A DNA stretch of 58,195 nt from an uncultured Clostridia bacterium (GTDB lineage Bacteria > Bacillota > Clostridia > Lachnospirales > Cellulosilyticaceae), in NCBI GenBank assembly GCA_937921505.1, contig CAKZUB010000034.1:1-58195 (forward strand), written 5' to 3'. Position 1 is the stretch's first letter. Every line of letters starts with the position of its first letter. The translations under genes were made by a program, and so were the position numbers. The notes beneath the pieces were generated by a model, which saw only the letters and a program-made list of their open reading frames with translations, was not told the DNA's origin and did not search any database. Below are positions 26,659 through 35,903 of this stretch, in pieces.

Positions 26659-28011
26659 TTATTCTCCTAATTTTTCCTCTATAAAACTTGCTAGTTTTTT
26701 TGCTTCATCCTCTATAACTGCTTTGTCTTTACCTTCTATCATAACTCTAACCAAAGGCTCTGTTCCTGATGGTCTAATAAGTACTCTTCCTTGTCCTTTA
26801 AACTTTTCTTCTAAATGCTCTATAGCTTCTTGAATCTCTAAATCTTCAAGATAATCATGCTTATTTTCATTTTTCACATGCGCATTAATAAGAACCTGTG
26901 GGAAAATATCCATACATTTTTTAAGTTCTGATAAAGGTTTTCCTGTCTTCTTCATGATATATAAAAGCTGAATCGCTGTAATAAGTCCATCTCCAGTTGT
27001 ATTATAATCGAGCAAAATAACATGTCCAGACTGTTCTCCGCCTAGGTTATAGTTATGTTTAAGCATTTTTTCTAAAACATATCTGTCCCCAACTCTCGTT
27101 TGAACAAGATTGATGCCTTGTTCCTTACTCATGACACTAAATCCTAAATTGCTCATTACTGTTGCTACAATAGTGTCTCTATTTAATCTGCCGCCATTTT
27201 TCATATCTAGACCAATAATACTAAGTATCTGGTCTCCATCAACCATCTCTCCTTGCTCATCTACCGCAAGGCACCTGTCTGCATCACCATCAAAAGCAAT
27301 CCCAACTTCCATACAACGGCCAACAACCTGATTTTGAAGGTCTTCCATATGTGTTGAGCCACACAGTCTATTGATATTGATACCATTTGGTTTATAGTGA
27401 ATAACTTCAACATCTGCACCTAATCTCTTAAGCGCAATAGGTGCTACTTCAAATGCAGCGCCATTCGCACAATCAATAAGTACTTTGAGCCCTTTTAAAT
27501 CTCCAGGTATTGTGCTGCATACAAAATCCATGTACTTCTCTATAACCTGGTGATCCATATCCCAAGTTCCTACTTCTTCTCCTGTAGGTAAGGGAATATT
27601 ATCACTTCTTGTTAAAATAAGATTTTCTATTTCTTCTTCTAACTCATCGCGCAACTTATAGCCTTCTGAATTAAAAAACTTAATACCATTAAACTCTAAT
27701 GGATTATGTGATGCTGAAATCATAACACCTGCATCTGCTCCAAGTTCTTTCGTTAAATATGATACTGCTGGCGTTGGTACAACACCTACAGATATTGCCT
27801 TTGCACCTACAGAGCAAATCCCTGCTACAAGCGCTGCCTCTAGCATTGTACCTGATATACGCGTATCCCTTGCAACAATGATTTTAGGTTGTTTTTTAGT
27901 TTCTTTCGTTAAAACATACGCTCCTGCTTGTCCTACCTGAAAAGCTAATTTCCCTGTAAGTTCGGTATTGGCAACGCCACGTACGCCATCTGTTCCAAAT
28001 AATTTTCCCAT
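26659..28011 (-). CDS. glmM: Phosphoglucosamine mutase GlmM
   Basis: A 450-residue alpha-D-phosphohexomutase converting glucosamine-6-P to glucosamine-1-P for UDP-GlcNAc. The phospho-serine loop ISASHNPLEFNG, metal loop DGDADR and phosphate-binding RPSGTEP are all present, along with the N-terminal GKLFGTDGVRG. It follows the ROK kinase by 49 bases. In many Firmicutes glmM follows cdaA-cdaR directly; here a kinase gene and a terminator intervene. Confidence 0.97.
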   Translation of the reverse strand: MGKLFGTDGVRGVANTELTGKLAFQVGQAGAYVLTKETKKQPKIIVARDTRISGTMLEAALVAGICSVGAKAISVGVVPTPAVSYLTKELGADAGVMISASHNPLEFNGIKFFNSEGYKLRDELEEEIENLILTRSDNIPLPTGEEVGTWDMDHQVIEKYMDFVCSTIPGDLKGLKVLIDCANGAAFEVAPIALKRLGADVEVIHYKPNGININRLCGSTHMEDLQNQVVGRCMEVGIAFDGDADRCLAVDEQGEMVDGDQILSIIGLDMKNGGRLNRDTIVATVMSNLGFSVMSKEQGINLVQTRVGDRYVLEKMLKHNYNLGGEQSGHVILLDYNTTGDGLITAIQLLYIMKKTGKPLSELKKCMDIFPQVLINAHVKNENKHDYLEDLEIQEAIEHLEEKFKGQGRVLIRPSGTEPLVRVMIEGKDKAVIEDEAKKLASFIEEKLGE

Positions 28012-28060
28012 CTTAGTTCCCTGCGCTTCCTTTTAGGTATCTTTATAAGTTTACACTCTT

Positions 28061-29005
28061 TTAATCTACACACAGCATTGCTGCCCCTATAAGACCTGCA
28101 TCATTTCCAAGTTTCGCTGTTTTAATCTGTGTTTTAAAATCCCCTCCGAAGGCATTCTCTTTTACTTTCTCAATAAGAGGAATAATAAGGTTATCTTCTT
28201 GTTTAGAAACTCCTCCTCCTAGTAATATAACTTGAGGTTTAAACACATTTATAGCATTTGCTACGCCTATTGCTAAATAAGAAATATATTCATCTACTAC
28301 TTCTATTCCAACCTTGTCTCCCATTTGAGCTGCATCAAAAGGAACTTTGGCATTCATCTTACTCATATCTCCATTTACTAACTCATACAGTTTTGACTCT
28401 TTATGTTCTTCTGCTTTTTCTTTTGCAAGATTAATAAGACCTGTAGCCGATGCATAAGACTCTAAGCAACCTTTACTGCCGCAACTACAAAGTTTGCCAT
28501 CTTTTACAATAATTTGATGACCCATTTCTGCTCCACCTGGAAAATACCCACTAAATATTTTACCACCAATGATAATACCGCCTCCAACACCTGTCCCTAA
28601 TGTGAAAATAACCGCGTCACTGCAGCCTTTTGCACCGCCTGCTACAACTTCTCCAAGTGCTGCACTGTCTGCATCATTAGCTATACGTACTTTATAACCT
28701 AATCTACTCCCTATATAATTTACTGCATCAAAATCCTTTATTTTTATATTATTGGAGTAAACAATTATCCCATTTTTGCTATCTACTATACCAGGAGAAC
28801 CTATGCCAATTCCTTGAAGATCATCTTTATTTAACTTAAACTCTTTAATTAGAATCTCAGACATTTGTATAATATCATCAAATATTTCTTCAATACTACG
28901 TTCTTTTAAAGTAGGTCTATTCAGAGACTTAATAATATTCCCCTCATTATCTACTAAGCCAACTACAATATTTGTTCCGCCTAAATCTACACCTATATAT
29001 TTCAT
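28061..29005 (-). CDS. glcK: ROK-family glucokinase
   Basis: A 314-residue sugar kinase. N-terminal phosphate loop GVDLGGTNIVVGLVD, catalytic region with NDADSAALGE, and the ROK zinc site visible as GHQIIVKDGKLCSCGSKGC. The closing GLIGAAMLC is typical of GlcK, so glucose is the likely substrate, though other hexoses are possible. It probably forms an operon with glmM and sits behind the cdaR terminator. Confidence 0.9.
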   Translation of the reverse strand: MKYIGVDLGGTNIVVGLVDNEGNIIKSLNRPTLKERSIEEIFDDIIQMSEILIKEFKLNKDDLQGIGIGSPGIVDSKNGIIVYSNNIKIKDFDAVNYIGSRLGYKVRIANDADSAALGEVVAGGAKGCSDAVIFTLGTGVGGGIIIGGKIFSGYFPGGAEMGHQIIVKDGKLCSCGSKGCLESYASATGLINLAKEKAEEHKESKLYELVNGDMSKMNAKVPFDAAQMGDKVGIEVVDEYISYLAIGVANAINVFKPQVILLGGGVSKQEDNLIIPLIEKVKENAFGGDFKTQIKTAKLGNDAGLIGAAMLCVD

Positions 29006-29209
29006 CTTTTGATCTCCTTTTGATTATTTTTTATAGGATCATCTTCTGTATAAGTTTATAATCCTCACTGCTTTATATTTTAATACATATTCTTCTATTT
29101 GTCCCTATGTATTTTAGTGTTTTAGTGTTATATTTTTTCATACCTCATAAAATATCCTTATAATTTTTCAATCAACTTTACCATATATACCATAACCTTG
29201 TTATTCTAA

Positions 29210-29269
29210 AAAACAAGGCAGAAACCTATAAAGGAATTGTACTTCCTTAATAGATTCTTACCTTGTTTT
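29210..29269 (-). terminator. Terminator after cdaR
   Basis: AAAACAAGG (29210-29218) pairs with CCTTGTTTT (29261-29269), with an inner AAGGAA/TTCCTT hairpin. On the minus strand it is followed by a T-run. It separates cdaAR from glcK-glmM. Confidence 0.75.
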
Positions 29270-29279
29270 AAGTCAATTA

Positions 29280-30575
29280 TCATTCCGTCTGTATCTCATC
29301 TTCTTCTAATATTTCTTCATTAATAGTAATTAACCTTATATTGATATTGATAGGTTTATTGACAATTGTAAAATTATCAGGAACTGTTAGATCTAAAGGC
29401 AGTGTATATTCTCCGTCTGTAAGTCCTGTTACATCTATCTTAGCTGTAATATCCTTAAATGTTAATGCCAGAAGTTCTTCCGCTGTAGCGCTTAGTATCA
29501 TTTCAATTGAATTGGTTAAAACTTCATACCCAAGTCCTTCACCCATACCTAGAACCGCTATACTAAGTTCACTAATTGGCACTGTATACTCGTAAGAATT
29601 TTCTTTCTTAATTTCTACCGTAACATTAACCTTGTTGTCAATATTATCTATATACTGTACCCCTTTTGGAAGAATAAGCTCTGTTTTTACAACACTAGTT
29701 TGGATAATATCATTTAGCTGTATTTCTTTAAGACGTATTTTTTGCACTGCATTAACTAAGTCAGCTTTACCTACTATTGTAATTTGCTTTGGTGTGATAA
29801 TTGTGTTTGTTAATACATAACCTTTAGGTAATTTCCCTGAAAAAGTAGCTTCAAGAGGTACTGTTTTCTTCTTTCCTATTGGTAACTTAACTTCTACAAG
29901 CTGTGGTGACTTTTTAAGTCCTAATATTTCTTGTCCTTCATCATCATATACTTTAACTGGTACTGTTTGTATAAGCTCATCTTCTGAGAAATCCCCAATG
30001 TTTATTTCTATTACAGCCTCACTTACTCGCTCTACATCAGACTTAGCACCCCCAATTTCAATAGTACTAGGATTAATAATAGGTGTTAATGCTGTATATT
30101 CACTATTATTATTACCTATTATGCTATATCGTATGGACTGTGTAACTGTTTTCTCTCTTTCAAGTATAACATTACTCACATCATATCTCATACTAAGAAT
30201 GCTAATCCCTTCAATTCCACCGAATGATGCATAATATTTAGCTACATTTTGAATAGAATCTGCTGAGAGATCATTCATATACTGTGCTAAATCTATCGTC
30301 ACCGTTGTAAGGGTATTATCTATTTTAAGCTTATCTGTTTGAAGTCTAGGCCCTTTTACTCTTATAAGAAATCTTTGGTTTCTGATTTCTTCCTGATTTT
30401 TAAGCACAAAGCCTTTCTCAGCAAGTTGTGGCAAACCTTTAATAATGACAGATGCAACCCTAATTTCTTCTGGTTGCATGGGGTTTTGTGTATTGATAAC
30501 AAAAAGCCATAATATGGTTGCTAATACTAAAGAGGTAATCTTCCATGGAAGATTTTTAGTGAAAAATTTATTCAT
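29280..30575 (-). CDS. cdaR: CdaR, YbbR-domain regulator of the diadenylate cyclase
   Basis: A 431-residue protein with one N-terminal membrane helix (WKITSLVLATILWLFVI) and an extracytoplasmic series of about four YbbR repeats. It is the usual partner of CdaA and modulates c-di-AMP synthesis. It overlaps the cdaA stop by 8 bases, indicating coupling, and has an acidic C-terminal tail. Confidence 0.95.
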   Translation of the reverse strand: MNKFFTKNLPWKITSLVLATILWLFVINTQNPMQPEEIRVASVIIKGLPQLAEKGFVLKNQEEIRNQRFLIRVKGPRLQTDKLKIDNTLTTVTIDLAQYMNDLSADSIQNVAKYYASFGGIEGISILSMRYDVSNVILEREKTVTQSIRYSIIGNNNSEYTALTPIINPSTIEIGGAKSDVERVSEAVIEINIGDFSEDELIQTVPVKVYDDEGQEILGLKKSPQLVEVKLPIGKKKTVPLEATFSGKLPKGYVLTNTIITPKQITIVGKADLVNAVQKIRLKEIQLNDIIQTSVVKTELILPKGVQYIDNIDNKVNVTVEIKKENSYEYTVPISELSIAVLGMGEGLGYEVLTNSIEMILSATAEELLALTFKDITAKIDVTGLTDGEYTLPLDLTVPDNFTIVNKPININIRLITINEEILEEDEIQTE

Positions 30576-31425
30576 TTTTATGCTTTCCTTTCCAAATTCC
30601 TCTCTTTTTATCAGAACGTTTTTTTCTTCTTGTAGACATGAGTATCTTTTTGATAATCTCCATGTCTAAGCCTCTTCTTATTTTTCCACTTTTGACATAG
30701 GATATGACTCCAGTTTCTTCTGAAACCACAAGTACTATGGCGTCTGTAACTTCTGAAATCCCTATAGCTGCTCTATGTCTTGTTCCTAAATCTTTACTAA
30801 TTTCCATACTATCTGTAAGAGGCAAAAAACAAGTGGCTGCACCTATTCTATTATTTTTTATAATAATAGCACCATCATGGAGCGGTGTATTTTTCTCGAA
30901 TATATTAATAAGGAGTTGACTCGTAATGATTGCATCTATAGCAATTCCCGTTCTTTCAACATCTCCAAGTTTTGTATCTTGTTCTATAACTATAAGTGCA
31001 CCAGTTTTATATTTGGCCATATGAACACAAGATTTAGCAATAGCCTCTATCGTTTCATCAGTCATACCTTCTATTACCTGATCAGATGTGATTAAAAACG
31101 AGTCAAAAATCCTACCTCTTCCAATTTGTTCTAGTGCTCGCCTAAGCTCAGGCTGAAATACAACAAGTAATGCAATTGTTCCTACCGTTATAGTATTAGA
31201 AATCACCCACCATACAGTATGTAATTGTAATACATAAGAAAGAATAGCTATTACAAGAACGATAACAACGCCTTTAAATAGTGCCCAAGTTCTAGTATCC
31301 TTGATCCATACTAATATAATATACATAAGATAAGTTACAACCAAAATATCTAAAACATCTTTTATATCAATATATGGAATATTTACAAATGCTATTTTAT
31401 CAAGAGCTTCTTTTATAACTTCCAC
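30568..31425 (-). CDS. cdaA: Diadenylate cyclase CdaA
   Basis: A 285-residue membrane enzyme: three N-terminal helices, then a DisA_N (DAC) domain making c-di-AMP from two ATP. The catalytic motifs are visible as LHDGAIIIKNNRI (DGA) and GTRHRAAIGISE (RHR). The C-terminal tail is Lys/Arg-rich (STRRKKRSDKKRG). First gene of cdaA-cdaR, controlling osmotic and cell-wall homeostasis. Confidence 0.97.
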   Translation of the reverse strand: MEVIKEALDKIAFVNIPYIDIKDVLDILVVTYLMYIILVWIKDTRTWALFKGVVIVLVIAILSYVLQLHTVWWVISNTITVGTIALLVVFQPELRRALEQIGRGRIFDSFLITSDQVIEGMTDETIEAIAKSCVHMAKYKTGALIVIEQDTKLGDVERTGIAIDAIITSQLLINIFEKNTPLHDGAIIIKNNRIGAATCFLPLTDSMEISKDLGTRHRAAIGISEVTDAIVLVVSEETGVISYVKSGKIRRGLDMEIIKKILMSTRRKKRSDKKRGIWKGKHKNE

Positions 31426-31548
31426 CTAACAAAACTCCTTTATTATTTATTTCTATTTTATTATACCATGTTTTATGTATGAGGTATATGAACTCGTCAA
31501 ATATTTTATAGTATTTACCTAGGTTGGTCTCATAAAGAATAAAATAAA

Positions 31549-31566
31549 AGAGGCCTATAAGCCTCT
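31549..31566 (-). terminator. Short hairpin terminator
   Basis: AGAGGC-CTATAA-GCCTCT is followed on the minus strand by TTTTATTTTATTC. It lies just past the stop of the gene ending at 31569. Confidence 0.75.
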
Positions 31567-31568
31567 AA

Positions 31569-32591
31569 TTAATCATTAATGCCTCTTTCCTGCTCCCTAT
31601 GCACAGGTGGCATTGAAATATTACTCATATAATCTTTTTGGTCTACCTTAGTATTATAAATCCTTTTTATTTTTTTATGATTTGCATTAATATAAACCTT
31701 AGGCACCACCTTAACGTAATAATAATGTTCTTCGTCCTCAAAGCTTACTACTTCTGCTCTTTGATAATCTAGTACTCTAGAAAAAAATTCAACAGGTATT
31801 GTAATAATACCAATCAAAAGTGTGGTCATTAAAATTCTTGTTATACTCATATCTATGTTCAAAAATGCTATTGCTAGAATAAAGCCTGCTAAATACATAA
31901 CTAGCCCAATCCCAATCGCAATATAAGGTGCATAATCAATAGACTGTTTTCTTATTATGTATACTATTGAAAAGACAACAAAAAACACTACTATTGTACA
32001 AAGCATTGTCTTATCTCCAACAATACTGATCATTCCCCCACCAGTTAAACTGGTAAAAACCCCCAGGATTTCATCTTTAGCATCCGTATGTGGCTGTATA
32101 ATAAGTGCAAACTCTGGGATAGCAAACCATATAAAAGTTCCAATAATAATAGCTATAATACTTACATAACTTCCAAATAATCCTGCAATCACAGGCACAA
32201 TGCCTTCAATTCCAATATTAAAGCACATCATAGTGGCTATAATAAGTAAACTTTCCCTAGGAAATAATCTCATAAATAATAAGTAGAGTACCCATAAAAA
32301 AAGAAATGTGGCAATGCCTAGAACCATATTTACCACAGTGACATAAATGGGTGTTAATAAAACAAAACCAAGTATAATCCACTTTTCTGGTAAAAATGTG
32401 CCTACTAATGATAAAAATAATACCACTTCCATTTTATTAAATACCCCTATATATCCAACAGAAGATCCTATCATCGTTATGATGCTAAAAACTATAATAA
32501 ACTTTAAAAGCATCAAGACGATTGTTTCATATTGCTTATATATCTTAATAAGATTTTGTCTTATGATAAGAAGTGTCTCATTCAGTTTCAT
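31569..32591 (-). CDS. Polytopic membrane protein, unknown function
   Basis: A 340-residue protein with about eight to nine membrane segments and a basic cytoplasmic C-terminal tail of about 60 residues (KVYINANHKKIKRIYNTK). I do not recognise the family. It overlaps the end of the next upstream gene by 14 bases and is probably coexpressed with the 32578 membrane protein and the 33020 glycosidase-like protein, which suggests a cell-envelope role. Confidence 0.75.
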   Translation of the reverse strand: MKLNETLLIIRQNLIKIYKQYETIVLMLLKFIIVFSIITMIGSSVGYIGVFNKMEVVLFLSLVGTFLPEKWIILGFVLLTPIYVTVVNMVLGIATFLFLWVLYLLFMRLFPRESLLIIATMMCFNIGIEGIVPVIAGLFGSYVSIIAIIIGTFIWFAIPEFALIIQPHTDAKDEILGVFTSLTGGGMISIVGDKTMLCTIVVFFVVFSIVYIIRKQSIDYAPYIAIGIGLVMYLAGFILAIAFLNIDMSITRILMTTLLIGIITIPVEFFSRVLDYQRAEVVSFEDEEHYYYVKVVPKVYINANHKKIKRIYNTKVDQKDYMSNISMPPVHREQERGIND

Positions 32592-33006
32592 GGCTTACCC
32601 TCTCTTCATTGGCTTTATCTTGCTCATACGCATTTAATTGTTTAAGCAACTTATTATAACCTTTCAATCTTTTTTGCGACACTGCATATCTTTTACCATA
32701 TACAGTTGTAGATATCATTGTATAAATAATAAGAATTACAATCCAAGGCATTAGATACGGACTGATATATGCTTTTACAAAGCTCATTATAGAGTCTGGA
32801 AAAATAATATTATGATTCATATTTTCTATAATATCGAGCATAACAAATAAAACAACAGCTATCGTTACACTCAACCTTGTTTTGAAGTTGTTAACATAAA
32901 TATAATCTTCTAAATAATAACTATTACGTCTTCTATCTTCCTTGATATATTTATTCTCATATACAGCAAGCTTCGTCATAAGAATAATTTTATCTTGATC
33001 AATCAA
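32578..33006 (-). CDS. Small membrane protein, unknown function
   Basis: A 142-residue protein with two membrane segments (about 47-62 and 85-105), a charged N-terminus (KEDRRRNSYYLEDYIY) and a basic, helical C-terminus (RLKGYNKLLKQLNAYEQ). No family recognised. Overlap with the downstream polytopic gene indicates translational coupling. Confidence 0.7.
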   Translation of the reverse strand: MIDQDKIILMTKLAVYENKYIKEDRRRNSYYLEDYIYVNNFKTRLSVTIAVVLFVMLDIIENMNHNIIFPDSIMSFVKAYISPYLMPWIVILIIYTMISTTVYGKRYAVSQKRLKGYNKLLKQLNAYEQDKANEERVSHETE

Positions 33007-33019
33007 AAGACCACATCCT

Positions 33020-34270
33020 TTATTTATCGTCTAATCCTGCTTCCGTATATTTACCAGCTGCATTCCAAAAAATCCATTCACTGAGTCCTGCATCATAGGT
33101 TCCTTGCACCTGTTGTTTAATTTGTTCTTTTCCATAAGCTAAATAAGGTTTTAAGCTTGACATTGTAAAATCTTGTAGCCAAGGCCTGATAATAGCTTTT
33201 CTCTCTTCTCTTGGAATTTTCTTCATTTCATCTTGAGCAAATTCCATTGATCTTAATATTATACCATAAGCGTCAAGATGTGGATACTCTATTCCAAAAG
33301 TTCCCTTTGCATAATGTGAGGGATAAACCATCGGACAAATATAATCCAAATATTTACTAAGTTCCTTAAAGTCTTGTCCTACAATATCTGAATCTATTTT
33401 ACTTGTTATAATAGCTCCGAATACATCCGCAGATACATATACCCCATAGGCACTTAAATGCTTAGTCATATATTTTGTAAATGCTGTAATAATTTCTGTT
33501 TTAGAAACATTTTCACGCAGTATAACTGTTTGTTCATTCATCGACTCATGAAATCTTATATAGTCAAACTGTATTTCTTTAAAACCCACTTGAATAGCTT
33601 CTTTGCAAACTTCTAGTAAGTATTCCCAGTTCCTTTCATCATAAGGATCAAGCCAAGTATCATTAGCCTTGTTTGTATAAATATTGCCTGATTTATCTTT
33701 AATTGCTCTCTCAGGGAATTTTTTAGCTGCTACATTGTCTTTAAACGCGACTACTCTAGCAATAGGATAAATGTCTTCTTCATAAAGCCTATTCATTATA
33801 AATCGTATATCTTTTATTGGTGGTTTTTCTAACAGACACCCCATTTCTATCAATTTAGAGTTGGTAGTATTAAATGTCAAGTATCCTTTATCATTTTTCA
33901 CATCAATAATGAATGCATTAACACTTGTTCTTTTTGCAAGAGCAATGTATTCTTCATATTGATTTATCCTGCCTGCTGGTATATAAATGCCTTTTACTAC
34001 TTTAGGTAATCTATATAAATCATACCCTATATCTGTCCCCTTAAAATATACAGGCGTTATAGTCTTTTCCTGGGCTTCTACTTTGGAGAAGGTCATCTTA
34101 GATATTTCACTAATTGCTTCAGTAAGTTTGCCTGTTAAAACAAACGTCATAACAATACCTATAAAAACTATGAGAAGTATCAAAATTGCTATTTTCTTAT
34201 TCTTATTCTTCTTATAATAATAATAACTATTTATGGGGCGAATCTTATATTTTCTCATAAGCCTATACAC
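33020..34270 (-). CDS. Membrane-anchored putative glycoside hydrolase (DUF4015-like)
   Basis: A 416-residue protein with a basic N-terminus, one membrane helix (about residues 28-46) and an exported TIM-barrel-like domain resembling the putative glycoside hydrolase family DUF4015/GHL10. Motifs are NAFIIDVKNDKG, FDYIRFHE and VSADVFG. Two starts are possible: GTG 34270 with AGGAG 7 bases ahead, or ATG 34258. It leads a three-gene cluster of envelope proteins. Substrate unknown. Confidence 0.82.
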   Translation of the reverse strand: MYRLMRKYKIRPINSYYYYKKNKNKKIAILILLIVFIGIVMTFVLTGKLTEAISEISKMTFSKVEAQEKTITPVYFKGTDIGYDLYRLPKVVKGIYIPAGRINQYEEYIALAKRTSVNAFIIDVKNDKGYLTFNTTNSKLIEMGCLLEKPPIKDIRFIMNRLYEEDIYPIARVVAFKDNVAAKKFPERAIKDKSGNIYTNKANDTWLDPYDERNWEYLLEVCKEAIQVGFKEIQFDYIRFHESMNEQTVILRENVSKTEIITAFTKYMTKHLSAYGVYVSADVFGAIITSKIDSDIVGQDFKELSKYLDYICPMVYPSHYAKGTFGIEYPHLDAYGIILRSMEFAQDEMKKIPREERKAIIRPWLQDFTMSSLKPYLAYGKEQIKQQVQGTYDAGLSEWIFWNAAGKYTEAGLDDK

Positions 34271-34348
34271 TCCTACTCCTATGGTATTTATTATATCATA
34301 TAAAAAATAAAGTTGCGATTATTGATTATCTCTCATATTTTATGTATT

Positions 34349-34368
34349 TATAGATTTCACATCTTTAA
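34349..34368 (+). repeat. End fragment of the MITE-like element
   Basis: Twenty bases identical to the first 20 bases of the element at 4116, after which the match fades. It lies in the 34271-34593 gap, which otherwise shows nothing recognisable. Confidence 0.4.
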
Positions 34369-34593
34369 GACTATTCTTATTATATACATTATAGCCTCAT
34401 TTTAATTTAATATACAACCATACAAGCTAGGAACTTAATAAAATACCACAGTTTTGCAGATACTTTTGAATTAATAAAGCTTTAACTACTTGGTAAATAT
34501 AATGTTCAAGTTCTTTTTATTTTTATATTTTCCTCATATTTCACTGGATTAATTAGGATTTCCATGTTATAACCAAAATAAACGGGTGGTATT

Positions 34594-34842
34594 ATGTTTC
34601 TTAGAAAAGCTCATAATAAGAAAGCAGACCATACATATCTTTCTATTGTTCATAGCGTTTGGGATCCTAACCTTAAAAAGACCTGTGCTAAAGTCGTACA
34701 ATCAATTGGTTACCTTGATGAACTTTAAAACAATTTGAAGCTCCTATCGCACACTTTACTTCCATTGTAAGTGAAATGGATAAGTAGCGAAAACTTCAAA
34801 ACTCTTCATATACATTCTCTATTAATAAACTAGATAAACTGT
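34594..34842 (+). pseudogene. IS1634-like transposase, N-terminal remnant
   Basis: ATG 34594 (GGGTGG ahead) opens 44 codons, MFLRKAHNKKADHTYLSIVH and on to SIGYLDEL, then a stop at 34726. In another frame the match continues as QFEAPIAHFTSIVSEMDK and later KLDKL. This is the start of an IS1634-type transposase with a frameshift and stops, and the rest of the gene is missing. Confidence 0.7.
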
Positions 34843-35111
34843 AAGTGCTTCAAATGATAACGCTTATTAAAAAAACACCCTATCTTGATAAAATCAGATA
34901 GCATCCATTTTAGGCACTTCTTAGTTGTATGAGTTAGCCTGCATTCTTGTGGCAGTTCTTCTGCCCATGGAAAGTAGGTATTTAGCTTTTTCAGGGGATT
35001 TTTAAAATCTGTGTTTGGTATAACTGTTAGTAAATACTTGAGATACTCATAAACATTTAGTTTATTGACTTTTGCAGTTTCTACAAGGGTATAAAGTATT
35101 GCATTTGCCAT
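34830..35111 (-). pseudogene. IS66-family transposase, C-terminal remnant
   Basis: About 93 codons whose first half reads ANAILYTLVETAKVNKLNVY, then EYLKYLLTVIPN, with FPWAEELPQECR further on. This is the characteristic C-terminal segment of IS66 TnpC. The upstream bulk of the gene is absent; instead it abuts a DUF4277 transposase fragment at about 35111. Confidence 0.75.
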
Positions 35112-35577
35112 AAACTGATTTACTCCTTGTGTCGACGTGGATAGACTTCATCTTAACGTTGTAGGTTTCAATACTCTTCAAGGTAATGCTGGTAAATATC
35201 TCCTTGGGATTCGCCACATAAAAATCATCTAGAATATGCCCTAACGTATTATCGTTAAAATACTTAGATTTAATCACAGAACCAAAGAATTTTTCCACAT
35301 CCTTACCTTCATACAATTCTCGAATCTTATATAGGGCCTTCCGATCTGTGAGGATGTTAGTGATAATAGCTTCTATCCCCATTCCGTTAGAGATAATACT
35401 TTTTATGTTATCACGGGTAGTCCGTTTATTTATTTCATCAGCTATACCAAATTTCCTTGCATGATTTAAAATTAAAGGGATAGATCCATCTATTACAGGG
35501 GGTATTTTATCAATTTTAATATAAATAAGGTCTCCTCCAACAGGATATTTCACCTTATAGTAGCACAATCTATTCAT
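35112..35577 (-). pseudogene. DUF4277 (IS1634-type) transposase fragment
   Basis: The ORF starting at 35577 reads through DUF4277-like sequence: IDKIPPVIDGSIPLILNHAR, then ISNGMGIEAIITN, and ends near KSIHVDTRSKSVYG. It then runs out of frame into the IS66 remnant and stops at 35062. Only about 155 codons of the N-terminal half remain, so it is inactive. It is in the opposite orientation to the 34594 fragment. Confidence 0.75.
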
Positions 35578-35692
35578 GCTAAAAATAAGTTTGCATAATC
35601 AACCCAATGGTAATTTATACATGTGAAATATCAGTATTAACGATAAAAACCTTTGACTACAGAAGTTTTATTGAATTACCACAAAATTAAGC

Positions 35693-35747
35693 AAAAATAT
35701 CCAGTGACCAATCTCGCTCTAATAGCAGATGGTTTCTGGATATTTTT
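35693..35747 (-). terminator. Terminator-like hairpin at the end of the polysaccharide locus
   Basis: AAAAATATCCAG (35693-35704) pairs with CTGGATATTTTT (35736-35747), and an inner ACCA/TGGT extends the stem. It is 157 bases past the stop of the DUF4038-type gene. A 55-codon minus-strand ORF (35719-35886) lies between but lacks a ribosome binding site. Confidence 0.55.
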
Positions 35748-35903
35748 TATTCTTCTTTAGAATTGATGCGTTTCTGCTAACAGTTACAATGTTAACAATA
35801 CCCGAAACAATTTCTTGAAAGGCATTCTCAATAGATACATATAGCGAAAATAAATTGAGTGTTGTCGATTTATATTTGAAATTCATTCATAGCTACTCTA
35901 ATT

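Noticed and set aside
35719..35886. A 55-codon minus-strand ORF just after the DUF4038-type gene
   Set aside because: No ribosome binding site, no recognisable family, and its end falls inside the hairpin at 35693-35747; probably remnant sequence.
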